Assembly: GCF_020166345.1 (NCBI RefSeq)
Contig: NZ_JAIUJS010000001.1
Location: 639,125-703,124, forward strand
Reading direction: 5' to 3'
From: Winogradskyella vincentii
GTDB taxonomy: Bacteria > Bacteroidota > Bacteroidia > Flavobacteriales > Flavobacteriaceae
Length of the DNA: 64,000 nt
Shown: positions 50,191 to 59,509 of the stretch, in pieces
How the letters are laid out: each line of letters opens with the position of its first letter
Position numbering within the stretch: position 1 is the stretch's first letter
Notes under the pieces: generated by a model
The model's database searches: none
What the model saw: only the letters and a program-made list of their open reading frames with translations
Told to the model about the DNA's origin: nothing
Position numbers and translations under genes: made by a program

Positions 50191-52434
50191 TTAAAACCAA
50201 AATCCAAGGTTAAAAAACCAATAAGAATTACCTGTTTCTGGTGAATAGGTGAATTTACCCTCTAATGGCCCTAAAAATGTCTCTAAGGAGTAGCCCAATG
50301 CATAACCAGTGTAATCTGGTGCAGACAGCCAATTACCAGTTTCAAATAGTCCATTTTCTACATTTCCATAATTTGCTGCCAATAATAAATGATGATTATT
50401 AAATAATTCATAATCTAAAGTAAAGATTGCCTTTACGAAGCTATCTCCTGTAATTTCAAGATAATCGTAACCATAAAATGAATAGATATTATTTATAAAG
50501 TTTCTACCGTAACCACCTAAGGCAAAATTAAGGGAATTGGTTGAATCGTCTCCTAGCTTAAAACCTCCTTGAGTTTCAACCTTAAATGCTACATTATTAG
50601 AAAAACTGAAAGCATAACCAATATCAGCTTTGGCGATGGAAAAAGGTTCAAAATCTTTATTAATTCCAGAAGCTCCCAGATACCAATGAAAATCTCCATT
50701 AAAATAAAAACCGCTTTTTGGAAAATATGGATTGTCATAATCATCAAAAACTAAATTGCCATAAAGGCTAAAGTAATCGGAGTTTTCAAAAGTGATTTCA
50801 TCATCTTGATCTTCCTCTAAAAGTGTTTCTGAAGTAATTTTAAGACGTTTGTATTCACCTCCCAATCTCAATGCAAAATCTTTTCTAAATATAGTCTGTA
50901 AATAAACCTGATTGGTAAAATCATTTAAATCTACATCAATTTTGTTCAGCGATTCTAATAATGGTGAATCATCGTCTAGTACAAGACCCGGATTCACACC
51001 TTTACTAAAGTGATTGAAGCGTGATTTTAATCCAATACTGATGTAAAAACCTTTGTCAATGAAATAATCAAAATTATATCTAGAATTATCTCCTAAAATA
51101 AAATCTAATGAGGCTAAATCGTTTTTAAACAACAATCTTTGCTTGGTAATATTTGCTAGTGCTGCACTTTTATACAATCCGTCATAGTGTACACCCAATT
51201 TCAAAAATGTTGTGTTATCAGATTCTTTAATATTACCAACCAATTTATATGTCGAATCATTTTCAGTTGACTTAAGTTGATAACGGAATGTATCAAAGTT
51301 ATTTGTTGCCATAAGGTTATTAATTCCTTTTTTGAATTTTGAATAACTTATTTTTTCTTCACCCTTAAATTTCAATTTTCCGAGCACATACGATCGCGTA
51401 AAACGATTTATTCCATCAATACTAACTGATGCTATTCTTAAACTGTCTAATGGAGTTATTTGAGATCTTAGTTTTGATTCATCTTGATTATCTCTAACTT
51501 CTATTAGTTCATTCAATTTTGCTTTGGCTGCTAATTCACCATTTTCAATAATATCTCTGCCTTCATCAAATGAAATCACCGAGAAATCTTTTATGTCTGG
51601 TTTAATATAAATATCTGTTAGTGGTGCCTTATTTTTCATCGCGTTGATGGTGCGAAAATTATTTATTTGTAATAATATCTCAGGTGCTGATTTTAATGAT
51701 TCTCTGTCTTTTAAAGCATCTTGTACATCCACACCAATGATAATATCCATTCCTCTTGCCCTTAGCTCTTCCACAGGGAAATTATTGGTAACGCCTCCGT
51801 CTATTAAAATTTGATCATCAATAACAACAGGTTCAAATAGGGATGGTAAAGCGCCACTAGCTGTTACGGCTTCTGCTAAACTTCCTTTATCCATTATAAT
51901 AGATTCGCCAGTTTCAATATCTGTAGCAACACAAAAAAATGGAATAGGCAGTTGACTAAAATCATCTATTTCCTTAACAGGTAACATTAATTGATATAGT
52001 AGGTTATAGACGTTCTGACCTCTAGATAGAGCCGAAGGAAGACTAATTTTTAAATTTTCAAAGGGTAAGCTTACAGCATATTTTTCGGCATTCTCTCGTT
52101 CATAAAATGTTTTTGAAGACCTCTCAAATTCATCGTTAATTAATACATTAAAATCTTGACTATTAAAAAACGCTTCTAGTTGTTTGCCTGAGTAGCCTGT
52201 AGAATACAAAGATCCTATAACTGCTCCCATACTTGTTCCAGCGATATAATCAACCTCTATACCTAAGCTATCAATCACTTTTAATACTCCGATATGTGCA
52301 AATCCTTTAGCACCTCCACCACTTAGCACCAATCCTACTTTTGGCTCTTCCTTTTTTTGAGCAAATACAGAAGTATTAACTATTAATCCTAATAATAAAA
52401 CTAGAATTACAATATGTTGTCCTACTATTTTCAC
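50191..52434 (-). CDS. Patatin-like phospholipase with BamA-like barrel
   Basis: The protein is 747 aa from a GTG at 52434, which follows the uvrC stop after 1 bp; the ORF could be extended to 52503 but that would run into uvrC. A signal peptide (IVILVLLLGLIVNTSVFAQ) precedes the patatin domain: VGLVLSGGGAKGFAHIGVLKVIDSL, GTSMGAVIGSLYSTGYSG (catalytic Ser) and DGGVTNNFPVEELRARG (catalytic Asp). The C-terminal half is POTRA and surface-antigen barrel type, ending WFFNLGFWF. Such fusion proteins occur in Bacteroidetes; they may move a patatin effector or lipid across the outer membrane. Confidence 0.85.
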   Translation of the reverse strand: MKIVGQHIVILVLLLGLIVNTSVFAQKKEEPKVGLVLSGGGAKGFAHIGVLKVIDSLGIEVDYIAGTSMGAVIGSLYSTGYSGKQLEAFFNSQDFNVLINDEFERSSKTFYERENAEKYAVSLPFENLKISLPSALSRGQNVYNLLYQLMLPVKEIDDFSQLPIPFFCVATDIETGESIIMDKGSLAEAVTASGALPSLFEPVVIDDQILIDGGVTNNFPVEELRARGMDIIIGVDVQDALKDRESLKSAPEILLQINNFRTINAMKNKAPLTDIYIKPDIKDFSVISFDEGRDIIENGELAAKAKLNELIEVRDNQDESKLRSQITPLDSLRIASVSIDGINRFTRSYVLGKLKFKGEEKISYSKFKKGINNLMATNNFDTFRYQLKSTENDSTYKLVGNIKESDNTTFLKLGVHYDGLYKSAALANITKQRLLFKNDLASLDFILGDNSRYNFDYFIDKGFYISIGLKSRFNHFSKGVNPGLVLDDDSPLLESLNKIDVDLNDFTNQVYLQTIFRKDFALRLGGEYKRLKITSETLLEEDQDDEITFENSDYFSLYGNLVFDDYDNPYFPKSGFYFNGDFHWYLGASGINKDFEPFSIAKADIGYAFSFSNNVAFKVETQGGFKLGDDSTNSLNFALGGYGRNFINNIYSFYGYDYLEITGDSFVKAIFTLDYELFNNHHLLLAANYGNVENGLFETGNWLSAPDYTGYALGYSLETFLGPLEGKFTYSPETGNSYWFFNLGFWF

Positions 52435-52435
52435 T

Positions 52436-54229
52436 CTATTCTTTGTGATAATAATTGTAAATTTTATTTGCTCTTGAAACACCAACCACGTTTTCCAATT
52501 CATCTAATTTTGCATTTGCAATCCGTTTCACGGTTTTAAAGTGTTTCATTAAATCTATTATAGTTTGCTCACCAACACCTGAAATATTTTCAAGCTCTGT
52601 AGTTAGTGCGCTTTTACTCCTTCTGTTTCTATGATGCTCTATACCAAAACGGTGCGCCTCATTTCTTAATTGCTGAATAATTTTCAGTGTCTCGCTTTTC
52701 TTGTCTAAATATAGTGGAATTGGATCATCTGGATAGAATAATTCTTCTAAACGCTTCGCAATACCGATAATTGCAATTTTACCTCTTAAGCCCAATAAAT
52801 CCAAACTTTTAAGAGCAGAAGACAACTGACCCTTTCCTCCATCAATTATTATCAATTGAGGCAATGGTGCATCTTCTTCAAGAAGTCTTTTATATCTTCT
52901 GTGAACTACCTCTTCCATTGAGGCAAAATCATCTGGGCCCACTACAGTCTTAATATTAAAATGTCTATAATCTTTCTTACTAGGCTTTCCATTTTTAAAA
53001 ACAACACATGCAGCAACCGGATTTGTCCCCTGAATATTTGAATTATCAAAGCACTCAATATGTCTAGGTTCTTCAGACAATCTCAAATCAGCCTTCATCT
53101 GCGCCATTATTCTATTGGCATGTCTATCTGGATCAACTATTTTTATTTGCTTTAGCTTATCCATACGATAGTACATGGCATTTCGTTTAGATAAATCAAC
53201 TATACTCTTTTTATCACCAAGCATTGGTATGGTTACCTTCACATCTTCACCTAAATCAACCATTGTTGATACATATATTTCTTTAGAGTTTGAATTGAAC
53301 CTTTGTCTAATCTCAGTGATGGCTAGTTCTAAAAGTTCCTTATCAGATTCTTGTAATTTCTTTTTTAACTCAAGAGTGTGAGATCTTATTATTGATCCAT
53401 AACTCAATTGTAAAAAATTAACATAAGCAAACGTTTCGTCACTAACAATGGAGAAAACATCAACATTGCTGATTTTAGGATTCACAACTGTAGATTTAGA
53501 TTGATAGTTCTCTAAAATTTCTAGTTTTTCTTTGATTTTTTGTGCATCCTCAAATTCCATATTCTGTGCATGCACTTTCATCTGTTTCCTAAATTGTTGA
53601 AGTGAATCTTTAAAATTACCTTTCAGTATTTCTCTTATTGCTTTGATATTAGAATGGTACTCTTCTTCTGTTTCTTTTCCTTCACAGGCACCTTTGCAAT
53701 TTCCCAAGTGAAACTCTAAACAGACTTTATATTTTCCGGCTTCAATTTTGGGTTCTGAAAGATGGTAATTACATGTTCTTAACTGATAAAGCCCCTTAAT
53801 TAACCCTAACAGCGTCTTTACCGTTTTCATACTTGTATATGGACCAAAATATTCTGATCCATCTTTTATTACTCTTCTTGTAGGGAATATTCTTGGAAAC
53901 CTTTCATTTTTAACGCAAATCCAAGGATAAGATTTGTCATCCTTAAGCATTACATTGTACTTAGGTTGATATTTCTTGATTAGATTATTCTCTAATAACA
54001 ATGCATCATTTTCAGTTTCAACAACGATATGCTTTATTGATTTAATATTTTTTACTAAAACCCTAGTTTTACCATACTCGTGGTTTTTAGTAAAATAACT
54101 ACTAACCCTTTTTTTAATATTCTTAGCCTTGCCAACATAAATAAGATTCTCATCCTTATCAAAATATTGATAGACGCCAGGTTGGTGTGGTAAGGTTTTA
54201 ATTTGAATTTCTAAAGCAGTATCTGACAT
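52436..54229 (-). CDS. uvrC: UvrC excinuclease subunit
   Basis: The protein is 597 aa from ATG 54229 (MSDTALEIQIKTLPHQPGVYQYFD). It has a GIY-YIG nuclease domain (LIYVGKAKNIKKRVSSYF), UVR motif (FEDAQKIKEKLEILENYQ), an RNase H-like endonuclease region (IECFDNSNIQGTNPVAACVVF, IIDGGKGQL) and a C-terminal HhH pair (ISGVGEQTIIDLMKHFKTV). UvrC makes both incisions in nucleotide excision repair. A consensus TACCTTTG box (54235-54242) lies 5 bp before this start, so an upstream in-frame ATG at 54340 is rejected. Confidence 0.97.
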   Translation of the reverse strand: MSDTALEIQIKTLPHQPGVYQYFDKDENLIYVGKAKNIKKRVSSYFTKNHEYGKTRVLVKNIKSIKHIVVETENDALLLENNLIKKYQPKYNVMLKDDKSYPWICVKNERFPRIFPTRRVIKDGSEYFGPYTSMKTVKTLLGLIKGLYQLRTCNYHLSEPKIEAGKYKVCLEFHLGNCKGACEGKETEEEYHSNIKAIREILKGNFKDSLQQFRKQMKVHAQNMEFEDAQKIKEKLEILENYQSKSTVVNPKISNVDVFSIVSDETFAYVNFLQLSYGSIIRSHTLELKKKLQESDKELLELAITEIRQRFNSNSKEIYVSTMVDLGEDVKVTIPMLGDKKSIVDLSKRNAMYYRMDKLKQIKIVDPDRHANRIMAQMKADLRLSEEPRHIECFDNSNIQGTNPVAACVVFKNGKPSKKDYRHFNIKTVVGPDDFASMEEVVHRRYKRLLEEDAPLPQLIIIDGGKGQLSSALKSLDLLGLRGKIAIIGIAKRLEELFYPDDPIPLYLDKKSETLKIIQQLRNEAHRFGIEHHRNRRSKSALTTELENISGVGEQTIIDLMKHFKTVKRIANAKLDELENVVGVSRANKIYNYYHKE

Positions 54230-54234
54230 TAATT

Positions 54235-54242
54235 CAAAGGTA
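54235..54242 (-). promoter_or_regulatory. -7 element of uvrC (leaderless arrangement)
   Basis: CAAAGGTA on the plus strand is TACCTTTG on the minus strand, only 5 bp before the chosen uvrC ATG. It lies inside the rejected N-terminal extension. Confidence 0.5.
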
Positions 54243-54339
54243 TAAAAAGTAAGTAGTAATGCGTACTTAAAGTTTATGAGTTGTTTAAATTTGACGAACT
54301 CCAAATACTTGATTAACTTTAGCCTTTTAAGCATTGCCA

Positions 54340-55215
54340 ATGAATATCGTTATCCTTTCAAGAAACGAAAATCTTTACTCCACAAAGCGTCTTATTCAAG
54401 AAGGTGAAAACAGAGGTCATGATATTGAAGTTATTGATCCTCTTAAATGCGATATTATTATTGAAAAAGAAAAACCCACTATTTACTACAGAGATCGTTA
54501 TCTAGATTATGTAGATGCCATTATTCCAAGAATTGGTGCTTCAGTTACTTTTTTTGGATGTGCGGTTGTAAGACAATTTGAAATGATGAATGTATTTACA
54601 ACAGTAACTTCTGACGCAATTCTGAGAAGTAGAGATAAACTAAGGAGTTTCCAAAGGTTGTCTAAAGCTGGTATCGGTATGCCAAAGACTGTTTTTACAA
54701 ATTACTCAAGAGATGTTGAGGAAGTATTAGACCATGTTGGTGGGCCACCAGTAATAATTAAGTTGCTTGAAGGAACCCAAGGGTTAGGTGTGGTGTTGGC
54801 AGAATCAAGAAACGCGGCAGAATCAGTGCTTGAAGCATTTAATGGATTACAAGCTAGAGCGTTAGTACAAGAATATATCGAAGAAGCCAAAGGTGCTGAT
54901 TTAAGAGCACTAATAGTAGATGGACAAGTTATTGGTGCTATGAAGCGTCAAGGACGAGAAGGGGAATTTAGATCTAACCTACATAGAGGTGGTAGCGCTA
55001 ATTATATTAAACTTACTGAAGACGAAATTAAGTTAGCCATAAAAGCATCTAGAGCTTTAAAACTTCCTGTCTGTGGTGTAGACATGTTGCAGTCCAAAAG
55101 AGGACCATTGATTATGGAGGTTAACTCTACGCCAGGTTTAGAAGGTATTGAAAAGGCAACACAAAAAAATATAGCAAGAGCAATAATCACTTTTATTGAA
55201 AGAAACAGAAAATGA
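54340..55215 (+). CDS. rimK: RimK-type ATP-grasp alpha-L-glutamate ligase
   Basis: The protein is 291 aa from ATG 54340 ([19 protein letters not shown]). The ATP-grasp fold shows [46 protein letters not shown] and [19 protein letters not shown], the ATP- and metal-binding loops. RimK adds glutamate residues to the C-terminus of ribosomal protein S6 in other bacteria. Its stop overlaps the start of an M14-family hydrolase as ATGA, an arrangement seen in other genomes. Confidence 0.93.
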   Translation: MNIVILSRNENLYSTKRLIQEGENRGHDIEVIDPLKCDIIIEKEKPTIYYRDRYLDYVDAIIPRIGASVTFFGCAVVRQFEMMNVFTTVTSDAILRSRDKLRSFQRLSKAGIGMPKTVFTNYSRDVEEVLDHVGGPPVIIKLLEGTQGLGVVLAESRNAAESVLEAFNGLQARALVQEYIEEAKGADLRALIVDGQVIGAMKRQGREGEFRSNLHRGGSANYIKLTEDEIKLAIKASRALKLPVCGVDMLQSKRGPLIMEVNSTPGLEGIEKATQKNIARAIITFIERNRK

Positions 55216-56180
55216 GTGAAAAGGAAATACTCCATATTTTAGGCACAAAAGTTGCCTTAGGAGAAAGTGCAAAGGTGAGCTTTAATGTTGCTAAGTTACA
55301 TACTCAAAATACCATTGATGTTCCGATAATAATAGAGAGGTCAAAAAAACCAGGGCCTACTGTTTTAATAACTGCCGGTATTCATGGTGATGAAGTTAAT
55401 GGTGTAGAAATTGTTCGTCAAATCATTGCAAAGGGCATAAATAAACCAAAGAAAGGTACAATTATCTGTATTCCTGTGATTAACGTTTTTGGTTTTATAC
55501 ATATGGATCGAGAATTTCCTGATGGTCGCGATTTAAATCGGGTTTTCCCAGGTGGCAAAAATGGATCTTTGGCAAGTAGAGTTGCGAATAAACTAATGAC
55601 TGAAATTGTTCCTCATGCAGATTTGATTTTAGACTTTCATACTGGTGGTGCAGATAGATTTAACGCTGCTCAAATAAGAATAGTAAAGAATGAAGTTGTT
55701 TTAGATGAATTAGCAGAAATATTTGGTGCTCCTATCATTTACTATTCAAAAAATTTAAATAAATCATTTAGAAATACATGTTACAAACTAGGGATACCAA
55801 TGCTCTTGTTTGAAGGTGGTAAATCATTTAACATAGATAAAACCATAACTAACACGGGTGTAAATGGAACAAAACGCGTGTTAGATCATCTTGGAATGTT
55901 AAAAAGCAATTTTAAGGTTTCCAAACCAAAAAAGAGTTGTGTAAAAATTGTAGAAAGCAAATGGATACGCGCTAATCATTCAGGGATGTTTAAACCAAAT
56001 AAATCTGTAAACACAATCATTAAAAAGGGAGATGTACTTGGGCATATAACTGACCCTTATGGAAGCTTCAATCATTTTGTAAAAGCACCCAATGATGGTT
56101 ATTTATTTAATGTTAATGAATCTCCAATAATTTATCAAGGTGATGCCATTTTTCATATTTCCACAAAATTAGAGTCGTGA
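55212..56180 (+). CDS. M14-like succinylglutamate desuccinylase/aspartoacylase family hydrolase
   Basis: The 322-aa zinc hydrolase contains [18 protein letters not shown] (His-x-x-Glu zinc ligands), [12 protein letters not shown] and ILDFHTGG with the third ligand; the C-terminal beta-rich part has [17 protein letters not shown] wording ([14 protein letters not shown]). It removes acyl or glutamyl groups from amino acid or peptide substrates. The 4-bp overlaps with rimK and the following gene imply translational coupling. It may edit or remove what RimK adds. Confidence 0.88.
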   Translation: MSEKEILHILGTKVALGESAKVSFNVAKLHTQNTIDVPIIIERSKKPGPTVLITAGIHGDEVNGVEIVRQIIAKGINKPKKGTIICIPVINVFGFIHMDREFPDGRDLNRVFPGGKNGSLASRVANKLMTEIVPHADLILDFHTGGADRFNAAQIRIVKNEVVLDELAEIFGAPIIYYSKNLNKSFRNTCYKLGIPMLLFEGGKSFNIDKTITNTGVNGTKRVLDHLGMLKSNFKVSKPKKSCVKIVESKWIRANHSGMFKPNKSVNTIIKKGDVLGHITDPYGSFNHFVKAPNDGYLFNVNESPIIYQGDAIFHISTKLES

Positions 56181-56761
56181 CTAAATCTGAAATTAGAAAA
56201 AAATATAAGACTCTTCGCAAAGCCTTATTAAAAGATGATATTGAAGAATTAAGTCTGCAAATAGCGAATATTCTATTAACCCTTGATATTTGGAATTACT
56301 CCTTCTACCACTTATTCTTAACCATTGAAGAGCAAAAAGAAATAAACACTGAATACATTTTAAATATTCTTGCTGGGAAGGATAAAAATATTGTAATCTC
56401 TAAAAGTAATTTTGAAGACTATTCTATGTCCCATTTTCTTCTTTCGGATAGCACTAAGCTTAAAAAAAGCAAATACAATATTCCTGAGCCAATTGAAGGA
56501 ATAGAAATTTCAGTTTCTAAAATTGATGTGGTATTTGTTCCACTTCTCGCATTTGATATAAATGGCAACAGGGTTGGTTATGGCAAAGGCTTTTACGACC
56601 GTTTTTTGCAAGCTTGTAAATCAGATACAATTAAAATAGGTTTGTCGTTTTTTGAAGCCGAAACAGAATTCATAGATACTTCAAAAAATGATATTAAACT
56701 CGATTATGGTATTACACCTACAAAAATCTATAAGTTTAACAATCCTGAAACTAATTCTTAG
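56177..56761 (+). CDS. 5-formyltetrahydrofolate cyclo-ligase
   Basis: The 194-aa protein begins at a GTG whose last two bases overlap the upstream stop (GTGA). It contains VFVPLLAFDINGNRVGYGKGFYDRFLQ, which includes the ATP- and substrate-binding loop (GYGKGFYDRFL), and the N-terminal SEIRKKYKTLRKALL. It converts 5-formyl-THF to methenyl-THF. Operon with rimK and the M14-like gene. Confidence 0.9.
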   Translation: MTKSEIRKKYKTLRKALLKDDIEELSLQIANILLTLDIWNYSFYHLFLTIEEQKEINTEYILNILAGKDKNIVISKSNFEDYSMSHFLLSDSTKLKKSKYNIPEPIEGIEISVSKIDVVFVPLLAFDINGNRVGYGKGFYDRFLQACKSDTIKIGLSFFEAETEFIDTSKNDIKLDYGITPTKIYKFNNPETNS

Positions 56762-57759
56762 CGTTCTCTAAGGGCAATTTCGTTGTACAAACTTCCCCAA
56801 TTATTATTATTAAAATTATTTGGCAATCCTTGTGTAGTCAATAATGCATCTTGGTCAGTTTCATTATATTTCCATAGCCATGCGGCAAACGAAATATCCT
56901 TAGAAAAAATGATATTCAAGAATGGTTCAGGATCCATGAGAACTCCAGAGTTTACAGGCGCAACTTCACCTATAAATATTGGAAGATTAGCATCAATCAA
57001 ACTATCAATTCTATGACTTATATTTTCTTGCGGTTCTAATAACCACTTCTCATATGCATGAATATCAAATAATACATTTTGATTATTCGTCAAGAAATTT
57101 TGACCTTCACTCAGTAATACACTTTCATCTTGTCCTTGTTCTGCACACGGAATTAAAATAATGTTATTATTACCTGTATCTCTAATAACATTATAAAGTT
57201 CTTGCATAGTAGATGTCCATATTTCATCAGTATAACCATCTAAACGGTCAAACCTGTATGGTTCATTCCAGACTTCAATCCAAACATCGGGTTGATCTTT
57301 AAAATGTTCAGCCCAACTAGCTAATTTTAATTTAAAATCAGACCAAAATTCAGTCTGAGTTGGAAACTTGCCCGTAAATAAGCTTTCTTGTTGTCCATTC
57401 CATCCAAAAGGACATAAAATAGTAACTAAATTATTGGATCTATTATCATCTACAATTTCTTGCAAAGCATATAAAAATTGACCATTAGAATCCTCAATTG
57501 GAAAACCCGTTAATGGGTTCTCATTAACATTACCAATAAATTCTCTTGCTATATCTAAATTCCATGAAACCATATCAGAGCTGCCTGTTGCGAAAGTATG
57601 TAGTGCATTTGCACCCAATAATTGGACCGCTCTACCATTCTTATGAATTTTATTTCCTACAATTTCGAAAGTATTATTCCCATTATCATTACCATCTTCC
57701 TTACTACAAGAAAATAATGTAATACCTATTAAGAGTAAAATTATTATCTGATATCTCAT
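56758..57759 (-). CDS. GH5-like glycoside hydrolase lipoprotein
   Basis: The 333-aa protein has a lipobox (ITLFSCSKED) and a GH5-type barrel: WIEVWNEPYRFDRLDG holds the acid/base Glu and LPIFIGEVAPV the nucleophile Glu. Between them VLFDIHAYEKW provides the conserved His/Tyr. The family covers endoglucanases and endomannanases; as a lipoprotein it should sit on the outer membrane or cell surface. It is last in the ileS-lspA series, 5 bp behind lspA. The stop overlaps that of the cyclo-ligase. Confidence 0.85.
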   Translation of the reverse strand: MRYQIIILLLIGITLFSCSKEDGNDNGNNTFEIVGNKIHKNGRAVQLLGANALHTFATGSSDMVSWNLDIAREFIGNVNENPLTGFPIEDSNGQFLYALQEIVDDNRSNNLVTILCPFGWNGQQESLFTGKFPTQTEFWSDFKLKLASWAEHFKDQPDVWIEVWNEPYRFDRLDGYTDEIWTSTMQELYNVIRDTGNNNIILIPCAEQGQDESVLLSEGQNFLTNNQNVLFDIHAYEKWLLEPQENISHRIDSLIDANLPIFIGEVAPVNSGVLMDPEPFLNIIFSKDISFAAWLWKYNETDQDALLTTQGLPNNFNNNNWGSLYNEIALRER

Positions 57760-57764
57760 TAAAA

Positions 57765-58406
57765 CTAGGAATTAACCACCAACTCATTTGAGTCTTTAAA
57801 AGCCCTTTTGTTAAATACTATTAAAATACCAATACCAGTACTTATGGCCATATCTGCAATGTTAAACACTGGATCAAAAAACGAAAAATATGTCCCACCA
57901 AAAAAGGGCAGTTTCTCTGGTAATATACCCGACCAAATAGGAAAATGCAACATGTCTACTACCTTGCCATGAAATAGATTCTCATATCCTCCTGTTTCAG
58001 GCAAAAATGTGGCAACTTCCATAGCACTATCACTAAATAAAATACCATAAAAAACAGAATCAATTATATTACCCAAAGCACCCGCAAATATTATTGCAAT
58101 TGCAAAAATCAAAGTCTTGGACTTTCTTTTTTTTAGAACATCTCTGAGCCAAAAAGCAATACCTGTTACTGCAAAAATTCTAAATAGTGTTAATATCAAC
58201 TTAGCATTTCTATCAGATATTGAAGGAATAAAATCGCTTAATTTTGTTCCCCACGCCATGCCATCGTTTTCAACAAAAGCAATTTTAAACCATGAAAAAA
58301 CACTTATATCTTCATTTATAAGAAAATGAGTTTTAATATAAATTTTACTGATTTGGTCAACAAGTAAAATAATAAGTATAATTAACACTGTTTTTCTTTG
58401 TGACAT
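57765..58406 (-). CDS. lspA: Lipoprotein signal peptidase (signal peptidase II)
   Basis: The 213-aa membrane aspartic protease has the two catalytic Asp residues in GALGNIIDSVFYG and FNIADMAISTG. Both NxxD-type motifs sit between hydrophobic segments. The C-terminus is longer than in E. coli LspA because of inserts typical of Bacteroidetes (YENLFHGKVVDMLHFP). It cleaves prolipoproteins, of which this window holds several. It follows ileS and the dksA-like gene, a common bacterial arrangement. Confidence 0.95.
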   Translation of the reverse strand: MSQRKTVLIILIILLVDQISKIYIKTHFLINEDISVFSWFKIAFVENDGMAWGTKLSDFIPSISDRNAKLILTLFRIFAVTGIAFWLRDVLKKRKSKTLIFAIAIIFAGALGNIIDSVFYGILFSDSAMEVATFLPETGGYENLFHGKVVDMLHFPIWSGILPEKLPFFGGTYFSFFDPVFNIADMAISTGIGILIVFNKRAFKDSNELVVNS

Positions 58407-58427
58407 AGTTGGGTTTTACAAAAAAGA

Positions 58428-59048
58428 TTATTGATACCTCTTTATAGAAATATCACCATTTATTGACTTTAAGTTATACAATGATGATTTAACTTTAAAT
58501 GGATAAATATCAACTTTTCCATTATTTGTTACTGCACTCACAACGTTTGCATCATCAGTCTGAATATTGATATTTCCATCAATAGTATTTATTAATGCTT
58601 TCTTAGTATTACCTTTTAGGTTACAATACCCTTGTTGTAATTGAATTGAAATAGAGTTGAAACTTCCATTTAATATTACTGAGCCTATATCACTCTCAAT
58701 ACTTAAGTTCTTCTTTTGTGGAATTTCCAATAATAACCTAGCCGCAATTACCTTATGAGCATTTCGTTTATCATCAGCAATTTCTGTGAAAGCTATTTGC
58801 TCTAATTTAATATACAGCGTATCTCCATTTATACTTGTAACTATCTGATACTCATTTTCAAACTCACCATCAACAATTGAATTAATACTTATGATATTTG
58901 AACTTGAGGTCTTCACATCAATTAAAAATAGTTGATTGCCATCCACAGAAATTTCTTTTATTTGATCAGCTCTTATCTGTTTAATGGAAGTGTTTTGAGC
59001 AATAATCAAATGAGAAAAGAAAAGAACTAAAAAAGCCTTGAAATACAT
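58428..59048 (-). CDS. Secreted beta-rich protein, unknown
   Basis: The protein is 206 aa from ATG 59048 (MYFKAFLVLFFSHLIIAQ), a signal peptide ending IIAQ. The mature region is repetitive and beta-rich (SDIGSVILNGSFNSISIQLQ, KKALINTIDGNINIQ, TNNGKVDIYPFKVK), like the self-repeating strands of a right-handed parallel helix of the DUF4097 type. The upstream start at 59081 adds residues that disturb the signal peptide. Placed between the dksA-like gene and lspA; function unknown. Confidence 0.6.
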   Translation of the reverse strand: MYFKAFLVLFFSHLIIAQNTSIKQIRADQIKEISVDGNQLFLIDVKTSSSNIISINSIVDGEFENEYQIVTSINGDTLYIKLEQIAFTEIADDKRNAHKVIAARLLLEIPQKKNLSIESDIGSVILNGSFNSISIQLQQGYCNLKGNTKKALINTIDGNINIQTDDANVVSAVTNNGKVDIYPFKVKSSLYNLKSINGDISIKRYQ

Positions 59049-59120
59049 AATCCAAGGCTTTATGATATTAAATGTGTTCAAATTTTGATCATCGCAAAAA
59101 TGAGTCCTTTTATTTAAGGA

Positions 59121-59504
59121 TTATTTCTGCATGTTTTTAGCTTCAATACTCAATGTTGCGTGTGGCACCAATTTCAAACGTTCTTTTTTAATTAGTTTCC
59201 CTGTTACACGACAAACGCCATATGTTTTATTCTCAATACGAATCATGGCATTCTTTAAATCACGAATAAATTTCTCTTGACGAATGGCCAATGCAGAGTT
59301 TGCCTCTTTACTCATCGTTGCACTTCCTTCTTCGAAAGCTTTAAACGTTGGAGATGTATCATCTGTACCATTATTATGGTCATTCATATATGCACTTTTA
59401 ATTAGTTCTAGATCGTGCTCCGCTTTGTCAATTTTCTCTTGAATTAATCCCTTGAATTCCTCTAAGTCTTTATCCGAATATCGATTTGTTGTTTCTGCTG
59501 CCAT
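59121..59504 (-). CDS. TraR/DksA-family protein with a degenerate zinc finger
   Basis: The 127-aa protein shows a long N-terminal helical coil (EEFKGLIQEKIDKAEHDLEL) with the typical DDTSPTFKAFEEGSATMSKE, and the C-terminal motif YGVCRVTGKLIKKERLKLVPHATLS. Only one Cys of the usual C-x2-C/C-x2-C zinc finger remains, with the second pair replaced by PHAT. Bacteroidetes DksA-like proteins often lack the zinc. It may bind the secondary channel of RNA polymerase like DksA. It lies 5 bp downstream of ileS. Confidence 0.85.
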   Translation of the reverse strand: MAAETTNRYSDKDLEEFKGLIQEKIDKAEHDLELIKSAYMNDHNNGTDDTSPTFKAFEEGSATMSKEANSALAIRQEKFIRDLKNAMIRIENKTYGVCRVTGKLIKKERLKLVPHATLSIEAKNMQK

Positions 59505-59509
59505 ATGTA

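Noticed and set aside
52435..52503. Extended N-terminus of the patatin gene
   Set aside because: It would overlap uvrC by 68 bp, and a good signal peptide starts at the GTG at 52434 directly after the uvrC stop.
54230..54340. Upstream ATG start for UvrC giving 634 aa
   Set aside because: The extra 37 residues are foreign to UvrC, and a consensus -7 box sits inside them; the start at 54229 is preferred.
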